Assembly (NCBI RefSeq): GCF_000003195.3
Contig: NC_012871.2
Coordinates: 57,279,802-57,343,801 of the forward strand
Direction: 5' to 3'
Source of the DNA: Sorghum bicolor
Taxonomy: Eukaryota; Streptophyta; Magnoliopsida; Poales; Poaceae
Length of the DNA: 64,000 bases
Position 1 is the stretch's first letter. Each line of letters opens with the position of its first letter. Positions 56,368 to 64,000 of the stretch are shown one piece after another. Under the pieces are notes generated by a model. It did no database searches. It was not told where the DNA came from and saw only the letters and a list, made by a program, of their open reading frames with translations. Position numbers and translations under genes: made by a program.

Positions 56368-57303
56368 GTTGTGCTTTAGTGTTTAGCCTTGTACTAGTTT
56401 GTATAGGTGGCTTGCATAGCTTAGTTGAGCTAGTGCTAGATTTGCTTCGCCATTTGTTTTACTAACTCTCTTGCTTAGTGAAGTTTGTAGAAATTTTAAA
56501 TAGGCTATTCACCCCCCTCTAGCCATTTGGACCTTTCACTCATGACCTCATGGAGGACGCGCATACCGCTGCTCCTGCCTACCTCACCTATGGACCTGCA
56601 GGCGCCGCCGCTCCACCATGCGCCGATGAGGCCGCGCGTGCCGACGTTCCATGAGTCGCGTGCTCCTCGGGCCTTTTCCGCTGGGGCAAAGGAGTGCAAG
56701 GTGGTAGCTTCCGCCACCGACGCCGAGCAGGATGCCGGTGCTGTTGGGGACGAGAAGGATCTCTACGCCGCCGCGGGTGGTGATGCCAAGCGCTGCGCCG
56801 ACCAAGAACGCCTTCTGAAAAGCCTAGAAGAGACTCTAGAAAAACATAGCTATGGGGGCTAATGGTTTGGGTTGTGTATGGTTTGGATTCTATGTTGGGC
56901 TGCTCTAGTTTGGTAAGAAATAGGCTAAGAAAAAGAATGGTCTGGTTTGGTTCAGGTTAGCACAATAATGGATTGGTGTAATTTGGATCAGTTTGCACTT
57001 ATCTTCTATCATTTCACATGCAAATCAATCCTTGTGATCTTAGTCCGCACTACAGCCGCAGCTGCCGGTGGCCGCCGCACAACTGTCGGCCATGGCACTG
57101 TTGCACAAGGCGGCGCAGATGGTCACTGGCAATGCCGAAACAAGCGCACTACACCCAAATGGCAAGCTCCACGACGAGCATGCCCGGCATACAGTAGGTG
57201 TATGGATATGCTTTGAGACGCATCTGCAGTACACACTAGTGATTGTTTGGGACAGCCGGTATAAATCTGAAGTATGCTTACATGTTTAAAATGATTTTAG
57301 GGG

Positions 57304-58861
57304 GGCTAGCCATGGCGAGCGAGAAAACTGGAAAAAGCCTGCAACGATGCCTCTACTCCTGCTCCTTTTCGGCTCCCGGTGCCCGCTGCTGAGCGGAACC
57401 AAAATATCTACATAAATTTGCCGCACTATTCTTTCTCCAAACGACCCAAACAAAAACCACCAGCGCTATTAGCTTTTCTTCTCCAAACTACACTGAAAGT
57501 AGAATAGTAGTACGTGGGTAGTGGACAGCTGTCCGGCGGCCACTCCCACCTCTTTCTCCCCCTTCCCATCATTCCACTGAATCCATCCCCACCCTAGCCA
57601 AACCACCCAATGTGATCATTGTCGCCCGTGCCCTAGCGCACGCTGCCGCTTAGAAGGCACGCGCTGCCGCCCGGCTGGAGCCAAGCCTCCAATGCTTGGC
57701 ACTGCAGTTGATGCTCCACCGTGGCCGTGGCCCGCGCGCGCTCCTCCCTACCCCTACCCCTCCGTTCACCCCGCATGCGTCGCCCTTGCCTCCTACCTCA
57801 CCTTCCCCGCTCCTTCCTCCCTCACTGATGACCTCATGGAGGCCGCGCATGCCGCTGCTCCTGCCTACCTCACCTATGGGCCTGCAGGCGTCGTCGCTCC
57901 TCCCTACGTCGATGAGGCCGCGCGTGCCGACGTTCCTCGGGTAGCGCGCTCCTCGGGCCTTTTCCACTGGGGCAAAGGAGTGCAAGGTGGCAGCTTCCGC
58001 CACCGATGCCAAGAATGCAGGGGTCGCGTGCATCGCTGAGGACAGCGACGACCTCTCCCACACCGACTCCGGCACTCGAGGTGATGATGCCGGTGTCGTC
58101 GTCGTGACCTCTCCTGCACCGACGCCGTCACCGCAGAGCACGACGTCGGTGCTCGTGGTGATGCCGGGGCCGTCGCCGGCGACCTCTCGCGCACCGACGC
58201 TGTCGCTACCGAATAGGACGCCGGTGATGATGGCAGGACCGTCGCTGCCGAGCAGAACGCCGGTGATGATGCCGGAGGCATCGCTGCCGTGCAGGACGCC
58301 GGTGCTGTTGGGGATGAGAAGGACCTCTACGCCACGCGGGTGGTGATGCCAAGCGCTCCGCCGACCAAGACCGCCTTCTGAAAAGCCTAGAAGAGACGCT
58401 AGAAAAACACAGGTATGGGGGCTAATGGTTTGGGTTGTGTATGGTTTGGATTCTATGTTGGGCTGCTCTAGTTTGGTGAGAAATAGGCTAAGAAAAAGAA
58501 TGGTCTGGTTTGGTTCAGGTAAACGCAATAATGGATTGGTGTAGTTTGGATCAGTTTGCACTTATCTTTTATCATTTCGCATGCATATCAATCCTGGTGA
58601 TCTTAGTCCGCGCTACCGCCGCAGCTGCCGATGGCCGCCGCACAACTGTCGGCCATGGGACCGTTGCACAAGGCGGCGCAGATGGTCGCTGGCAATACCG
58701 GCACAAGCGCACTACACCCAAATGGCCAGCTCCACGACGAGCATGGCCTGCATACAGTAGGTGTATGGATACGCTTTGAGACGCATCTACAGTACACGAT
58801 AGTGATTGTTTGGTACAGCTGGTACAAATCTGAAGTATGCTTACATGTTTAAAATGATTTT
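57304..58861 (+). repeat. Gene B tandem unit 4
   Basis: Complete last unit, next to the intron that leads to the final exon. The TATA-type sequence reads TACATAAAT. It ends ATGATTTTA, where a MITE begins. Confidence 0.92.
57618..58412 (+). pseudogene. Gene B exon 1, unit 4 copy, broken
   Basis: The start codon is changed to ATT (GATCATTGTCGCC), the twelfth codon is TAG, and a second TAG replaces TCG at about 57942 (CTCGGGTAGCG). A 2-bp loss near 58333 (GCCACGCGGG) shifts the last part. The splice donor (AACACAG followed by GTATGG) is intact. Confidence 0.72.
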
Positions 58862-59640
58862 AAGGGGTGTTTAGTTTCCCTTTTATCCAAAAAATTTGGG
58901 TTTTGTTTCATCATTTTGCATAATAGAACTAAACATCATGCAAAATTTTTGACAAAAAGTGGTTATTCTCCATTTTATATTTTGGCCTCGAAAAAACCCA
59001 AAAGAGCCTCAAGATGGTCCTCATAAAGTCAATAAATTCTGCATTTTGGATGGAACTAAACATAATCCTGAAAATTTTGGTATTTTGCATTGCATCGTTC
59101 CAAAGTAATTGACATTTTGCATTCTATGGGGAACTAAGGCCTTGTTTAGATGCAGCCAAAACTTTTAGAAAAATGAGCACTTTTTGGAAGAATGGATCTA
59201 AACAGTGTAAAGATTTAGGATTTGGGACCTTGGAGCCTCAAAACTGTGTAAACTTGCTTAGGGGTCCGTCTTATGTGTTGCAGACTAAAAAATTTGGGAA
59301 GCATCTAAACACCTATTTGGAATGTAAAGTTTACACCCAAAAGTTTTGGGATGTAAAGATTTGAGATCTAAACAGGCTCTAAGCACTTCTTCCTCTTTTA
59401 TTCAAAGAATTTTGGATTTTGGTCTATCATTTTGCATAATGTAACTAACACAATGTAAAATTTTTGGCAAAAATGTGGCTATTCTCCATTTTGGATTTTG
59501 GCCTCAAGAGACAAAAAAAAACAAAAGAGCTTTAAGAGGTCCTCGTGAAGACAATAAATTCTTGCTTTTACATGGAACTAAATATAATCATGAAAATTTT
59601 GGCATTTTGCATTCCATCGTTCCAAAATTAGGGTGTGGTA
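58862..59640. mobile_element. MITE cluster in gene B intron
   Basis: Two related elements (58862-59141 and 59386-59640, both with CATTTTGCATAAT, GTGG(T/C)TATTCTCCATTTT and GGAACTAAA(C/T)ATAATC) enclose a third, different element (59142-59385). The enclosed element starts GGCCTTGTTTAGATGC and ends GAGATCTAAACAGGCTC. All are non-coding. Confidence 0.65.
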
Positions 59641-59815
59641 TGGGTTCACATGCATTGATTAAATGGTTTGGTGTGGAGATGGTGCGGTTCTTAGCCCATT
59701 ACCACGTTAGGTACTCTACGCCGGTGCTGTTTGCTATTACTATCGTTTTCCTTTTGCCCTTGAATGAGTACTAAAATAACTGATGCAGCTGCTTTTTTTT
59801 TGTTTCTATATGCAG

Positions 59816-59948
59816 GAATTGGCAAGAGATGAAGAGCCGGATTGCTCATCGCAACCAGACTTCAATTATCCTTGTTGGAGTGATATTTGAGATGTTCTTT
59901 GTTGTTTTGGGGACAATCGTTATTGGCGGTCCTTTCATGTTTGACTAA
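59816..59948 (+). CDS. Gene B last exon (membrane helix and C-terminus)
   Basis: After a T-rich stretch and TATGCAG, the exon reads NWQEMKSRIAHRNQ, then a hydrophobic helix of about 20 residues (SIILVGVIFEMFFVVLGTIV) and the tail GGPFMFD, with TAA at 59946-59948. It needs two bases from the preceding exon, and all intact copies of exon 1 supply exactly two. This fixes the gene model and shows that the product is a single-pass membrane protein with its C-terminus just past the helix. The exon is 133 nt, the same length and phase as the last exon of gene A. Confidence 0.7.
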
Positions 59949-61416
59949 GGAGAAGATTGATCGGCCCATGTGTAGTTCATCTGTTGAATCAACAATCTTT
60001 ATTAGCATCTTACCAGTTTAATGTACTTTCTAATATATATAAGTTCTGTCTAGTTTAAGTTCATGCTCATGCTGGAATACTTATCTGAAGCAGCAGAGCA
60101 GTACCATTTCTAAGAAACTGCTTGTCAAAATTTCCAACCTGTTGTTGAACATTCCTTGTTAATTTTCGATGCAAGTGAACATGGGAGCATTAATGTTAAG
60201 GTCTAGAATGATTGGTCTGCTTCTTGCTTTTTATTCTTTTTTTTTTCTTGTCGCCTGTTTTGTATTCCTTTTACCCTTGCTTCAACTTAACTGTTTCTAC
60301 TGAGCACGCTGTGAATGTGTCATGCTTCAGGTGAGATTGTATCATCTTGTCATGCTGATCCCTTGACCATTCTCATTCATTTGATGACTGATCCGGCCAA
60401 TGATCTGAGCACAGCTTGGAGTCTGTCTTGTGCCTATGGTTCATGTATAAGTCTGTCTTGACCCCGCTAATGAGTTTCTACTCTAAAAAAGCATATTAGT
60501 AGTAGAAGTAGCGTGGATCAATATTATATTTTGGTCCACACATGCGCACCAAGTTTTCTTTGTGATTTAGTCATATACATGTATAATATAATTATCTTGA
60601 GATGACTACCTACTACGTACTCCCATAAAGAAAGTCATTTAAAATAATGACACAGTTTTAAAAGCCTAACTTTGACCTTTTATTTTTATAAAAATATTTA
60701 TCAAAAAGTGGTATGTATGTTTTTTGAAAGTATTTTTCAAGACAAATTTATTTATATGGTTTTCAAATTTCTAAACTCAACAACTTAAAAATTAATTATG
60801 ATTTATATTTTCAATGTTTGACTTAAACCTTATCCAAAACGATTTTTTATAAGTATATAGAGAGTACACAATTACACCTGCATATACGCACAATAATATC
60901 GCGCATACCTTCTTGTGTATATGTATGAGCATCAACGGTGGCTATATATGATCATGTGCATGTGTGTGCAAAATTGAGCATGCAAGCAAAGGCATATTCC
61001 CTCCGTCCCAGAGTGATGTTTTTTATTTTTTAAGCATCGTGTTTGAGCATCTATCTTATTTTTTTACAAATTATAAAATAAATAAATTATTATTAAAGTA
61101 TTTTTAATGATAAAATAAGTTATAACAAAATATATAATATTTATAAAAAAATTTGAATAAAATGGCGAGTAGTACATGTGTGCCTTCTTGGAACAACGCT
61201 CTCATTGCTTCGCGCTTCCAGACGAGGAGGCGTGCGGCATTTCGACCCCGCCGCAGCAGAACTTTCGTCGCCTTGCACCTAAAAGATGGCAACAGGTACC
61301 TAAAATCCGATACCCAACGGGATTTTTAATCTTTATGGGTTTATTAATGGACAAAATGCTTGACCAGCGGGTTTGTGGACGTGAATTTAGAAGTATAGTA
61401 CCCAAACCCGTAAACT
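59949..61416. other. 3' region of gene B and AT-rich intergenic DNA
   Basis: The first few hundred bases (TTGATCGGCCCATGTG to about 60250) are probably the 3' untranslated region. Two degraded Stowaway-like MITEs follow, near 60618-60870 (TACTCCCATAAAG ... TATAGAGAGTAC) and 60998-61175 (TTCCCTCCGTCCCAGAG). No further exon was recognised. Confidence 0.45.
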
Positions 61417-61877
61417 TGTATTGTGGGGGTATAAACCCCTATACCCTCACGGCTAGACTTGGGCCAGGAGGCTTGGCCCATTACGAGACAAGATCGATGC
61501 TTGATCCGACTGTTCGGAGTTTCGCGCAAGGAAACAAGACGTGAAGATCAAGCAAGATTCTAGTCGGTTAGAATAGGAATTGATATCAAACTATCTATGG
61601 CAATTGTAACCGACTAGGATTAGTTTTCGGATCTGTAACCCTGCCCTCTGGACTATATAAGGAGAGGCAAGGGACCCCCCCTAGGCAATTCATCTCAACA
61701 CAATCCAATACAATCAGACGCAGGACGTAGGTATACGCCCACACGGCGGCCGAACCTGGATAAAAACCTTGTCTGTGTCTTGCGTCACCATCGAGTTCGT
61801 AGTTTGCGCACCGTCTACCGATAAACTACTACCGTGGGCATACCCCAAGGTAGACTGCCGATCAGCTTTCGTCGACA
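61417..61877 (+). repeat. 5' LTR of the Tat-like element
   Basis: About 460 bp from TGTATTGTGGGGG to TTTCGTCGACA. A TATA box (GGACTATATAAGGAG, 61650-61664) and the leader GGCAAGGGACCCCCC follow the usual promoter layout. The exact left end is less certain than the right. Confidence 0.72.
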
Positions 61878-61878
61878 G

Positions 61879-61896
61879 TGGCGCGCCAGGTAGGGG
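61879..61896 (+). promoter_or_regulatory. Primer binding site of the Tat-like element
   Basis: TGGCGCGCCAGGTAGGGG one base after the LTR end, the arrangement seen in Tat-group elements. Confidence 0.8.
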
Positions 61897-61924
61897 TGTG
61901 CGTACAGCTCTTCCAACGAACAAG

Positions 61925-64000
61925 ATGGTCATCGTCCCAACTTCCGCGGCCGTGCCTGAAGGCCTCACGTTCACCGTCGGCCAGGTTACGTGGATGACTC
62001 ACGCCGGCGACTTCACGGTCACGGTTTCGGAAGAAACCCAGATCCAATCTGGGGCGACGACGGCGTCGGCTCCGACCACGCCGATACTGGCACCGAGCAC
62101 CCGACCACTGCTTCCGCGCTACAAGGGAAAGAAGATTGATGGCTCGGACCTTCTCCGAGCTCTCGATCGCGCCGATCTCAAGCTTCTCGAAGCTTCCCGG
62201 CTGGTAGATGGGATCTCGCGCCAGCTTGATCGAGCCTCGCCAACGGATTTTTTCAACTCCCACCGGCCAACTCGTGTAGTCACACACGAACGGCCAGGAA
62301 CGTCTCTGACGATAACCTCTACTCTCTCAGAACGCTCCGTCAAACTCGAGGCTGGTCCTGATCAAGGCTCTCCTTATGGGCTGAACAACTCGGTCGTTCA
62401 CTACTCACGGCACATCCAATCCCTCTTCAACGGGGCTGGTTGGTTGCCAAAACGGAGCAATCGACCAGCTCGTCACTACGTCAACATGGTGACGATCCGA
62501 GAACTACGGGACGGCCAGGCTTCCAGCACAAACTCTAGCACTGGCTCCGTTCCTACTGAAGTCATAAACTCCGAGGACGAAGACTACGACCTGGATTTAC
62601 CACAGTATCCTCCGGGTTTCTCTCGCTTTCCGGTCTTTCCACCCCGGCGAGGAGATCTTGTCTTCAATGTTAGCGCCGATGAGCCGGTCGTTGATGGAGA
62701 GACAGACGAGCAAAGGCAGCTCTGCGAGCAGCGCAATACCGACCGCGCCCGACGACGCGCGGACGAGGAGCGACAACTCCCGCCACATAACCTCACCGAC
62801 GCTTTCAACATGGTCGGGGATCGGCAAGTCTACAAAACGCCAAGCGCCAACGTGGCCGTCGCCATGGCCAACTTAGATCGACTCCCTGACACTCCCGAGT
62901 ACCAGGGTGTCCGGTCCAGCGTGCGCGCACACCTGATCGCCGCGATGGGACAGACAGCCACTCTACTTAAAAGAGTCCAAGCTATCTCATATGCAGAGGT
63001 CTCCTCCGACCAGACCCATCACAGCCGAACCTCACCACAACCCAGCGACCACCACCGCAGCCGTTCCCCCAACGATCATCGAAAAGATTCACGGAGTGAC
63101 AATGGCGGCCGGGACGCTGGCGGCTACCGCGAGCAGAATCGCAGGCGTGGTCAGGAAGTAAACCAGCACAGGGATCTCCGATACAATATCCCTCCCAAAG
63201 ACGCCCGGAACCGCATCAACAGGCGCGCCACGGAGAGAGCAGTTCACGAAAACCTGCGTCGCATTGAGTACGATGCAACGCACGGTCCACCGGGCCTGAG
63301 ACAGTTCTCTTCACACCTCCGCCAGGTCGTGTGGCCCCGCAATTTCAAGCTCGAGAAACTCAAAAAATACGACGGCAAGGAAAACCTAGAGAACTGGATC
63401 ACTCTTTACGAGATCGCCGTCCGATCAGCAGCAGGAGATGAGCACGTCATGGCCAACTACTTCCCAGTAGTCCTCGACCAGGCTGGTCACCAGTGGCTCC
63501 TAGGCCTACCCGAGGACTCTTTCGACCCTTGGGAAGAACTACGCCAAGCTTTCATCGACAACTTCATCGCCACCTGTGAGCAGCCTGGGAACAAGTACGA
63601 CCTCGAAAGGATAAGGGACAGGAAAAATGAGCCTCTGCGCGATTACATCCGACGATTCTCGGATAGCGCCTTAAGATCCCGAAAATATCCCACGACGAGG
63701 CCATATCCGCTTTCATCAAGGGGCTACGCTTCCATGAAGCACTGAGGAACAAGCTGCTGCGCAAAAGACCAACAACGATGGCCGAGCTTCTTGCCACGGC
63801 TAAAAACTACGCCGACGCCGACGACGCAGAAAAACTCATTCGGGATGATGCGAGAGGACCCGACCAGCCTCCTCGACGAGACGACAGTCGAGGTCGTTTC
63901 GACAATAGGAACCATCGTCGCCCCGACAACCGGGATAACAGAGAAGGCTGGCGGCGTGACAATCGCGATGACTTCAGAGGCAAACGCCCTCGCGACCACG
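61925..64000 (+). pseudogene. Gag polyprotein of the Tat-like element, frameshifted
   Basis: The likely start is MVIVPTSAAVPEG at 61925, 47 nt after the LTR. The frame is open to 63745. A long disordered N-terminal region with charged repeats (RSPNDHRKDSRSD, about 63065-63105) precedes the capsid-type domain: WPRNFKLEKLKKYDGKENLE, WEELRQAFIDNFIATCEQPG and YDLERIRDRKNEPLRDYIRR. Near 63670 the family similarity moves to another frame (IPKISHDEAISAFIKGLRFH), which continues to the window end with an Arg/Asp-rich tail. A one-base change therefore breaks gag. The zinc knuckle, if any, lies outside. Confidence 0.82.

Larger units (their letters stand above)
47077..56538. mobile_element. Solo LTR, family 2, copy B, inverted and carrying a nested retrotransposon
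   Basis: It starts TGAAAGCCCAAGTTTGG and ends CATTTGGACCTTTCA, with a perfect 5-bp duplication CTCAT (47072-47076 and 56539-56543). Without the nested element and its target copy it is about 1.89 kb, close to copy A (1.85 kb), and in the opposite orientation. The two are separated by only 94 bp of unit 3 sequence. Confidence 0.87.
45012..56850 (+). pseudogene. Gene B exon 1, unit 3 copy, broken
   Basis: The start MAARALALAAA is followed at once by TAG (CAG in units 1 and 2). The exon is interrupted by the insertions at 45135 and 47077. In its 3' part (56544-56850) about 240 bp between two GACGCC(GAG) motifs are missing, which removes the Asp/Ala repeat region and joins SATDA directly to EQDAG. 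The splice donor is changed from GGTATGG to GCTATGG (about 56849). No spliced product is expected from this copy. Confidence 0.72.
44683..57303 (+). repeat. Gene B tandem unit 3, split by nested retroelements
   Basis: Unit sequence is present at 44683-45134, 46983-47076 and 56539-57303. The gaps are filled by two solo LTRs, and one of these holds a complete retrotransposon. Each insertion is bounded by a target duplication of unit sequence, so the original unit can be read across them. The TATA-type sequence is changed to TACATAAAT. Confidence 0.9.
61417..64000 (+). mobile_element. Tat-like Ty3/gypsy retrotransposon, 5' part
   Basis: A 5' LTR is followed by a primer binding site and a gag gene that runs off the window. 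The primer site GTGGCGCGCCAGGTAGGGG is typical of the Tat/Grande/RIRE2 group of grass gypsy elements. The enclosing target site cannot be seen without the 3' end. Confidence 0.85.

Noticed and set aside
47077..56538. A single large LTR retrotransposon with family 2 ends
   Set aside because: The interior is another complete element with its own LTRs and TSD (GTTGT). Once it is removed, only one LTR length of family 2 remains.
57650..58561. 303-codon minus-strand open frame across gene B unit 4, with similar antisense frames in units 1 and 2
   Set aside because: It is antisense to the GC-rich, codon-biased exon 1. Long antisense frames are common in such sequence, and it has no recognisable domain.
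61176..61544. 122-codon plus-strand frame before the Tat-like LTR
   Set aside because: It crosses the LTR boundary and has no similarity to known proteins.

Overview
This is nuclear DNA of a grass, most likely a panicoid of the sorghum / sugarcane / Miscanthus / maize type. The clues are the transposon families: a CACTA (En/Spm) element with CACCGGT-type subterminal palindromes, Stowaway-like MITEs, abundant MITEs with GGCCTTGTTTAG ends, a Cassandra TRIM, Athila-like and Tat-like Ty3/gypsy elements and a Pack-MULE. Two spliced host genes with typical plant GT-AG introns are also visible. No bacterial, organellar, tRNA, rRNA or CRISPR locus was seen.

Layout. 1-9730: decayed right-hand part of a CACTA element (TNP2-like transposase, then a TNPA-like / Ulp1-protease gene, then the subterminal repeats and terminus). 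9738-13950: a degenerate ~110-bp minisatellite split by a 2.8-kb solo LTR. 13640-16050: a cluster of MITEs. 16505-22241 (minus): gene A, a small three-exon gene for a predicted mitochondrial single-pass membrane protein. 22508-28240: a MITE, then an Athila-like gypsy fragment (minus) carrying a complete Cassandra TRIM in its gag, and this fragment lies in the remnant of a second gypsy element. 30706-33732: a second solo LTR of the same family as the first but in the opposite orientation. 33901-36496: a Pack-MULE with a perfect 9-bp target-site duplication, holding fragments of three host genes. 36540-39640: gene-like GC-rich sequence that could not be assigned. 39666-41035 (minus): 5'-truncated LINE. 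41562-58861: four tandem ~1.55-kb units, each holding the promoter, first exon and part of the intron of gene B, whose single last exon lies at 59816-59948. Unit 3 is interrupted by two inverted solo LTRs of one family 94 bp apart, one of which contains a complete 7.6-kb LTR retrotransposon without reverse transcriptase. 61417-64000: 5' LTR, primer binding site and gag of a Tat-like gypsy element running off the window.

The order of insertion is readable in several places from target-site duplications (TSDs): CCTAC, ATTGT, CTCAT (twice, at different loci), GCGTG, GTTGT and the 9-bp ATTTAATTA. Host coding capacity is small: gene A looks intact. Gene B looks damaged in every first-exon copy relative to an inferred common frame, although unit 1 keeps a shorter open frame that joins the last exon in the correct phase. 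The most unusual structures are the tandem first-exon array of gene B, the inverted solo-LTR pair inside it, and the Pack-MULE that has captured pieces of two domesticated-transposase-type genes and a sugar-transporter gene.
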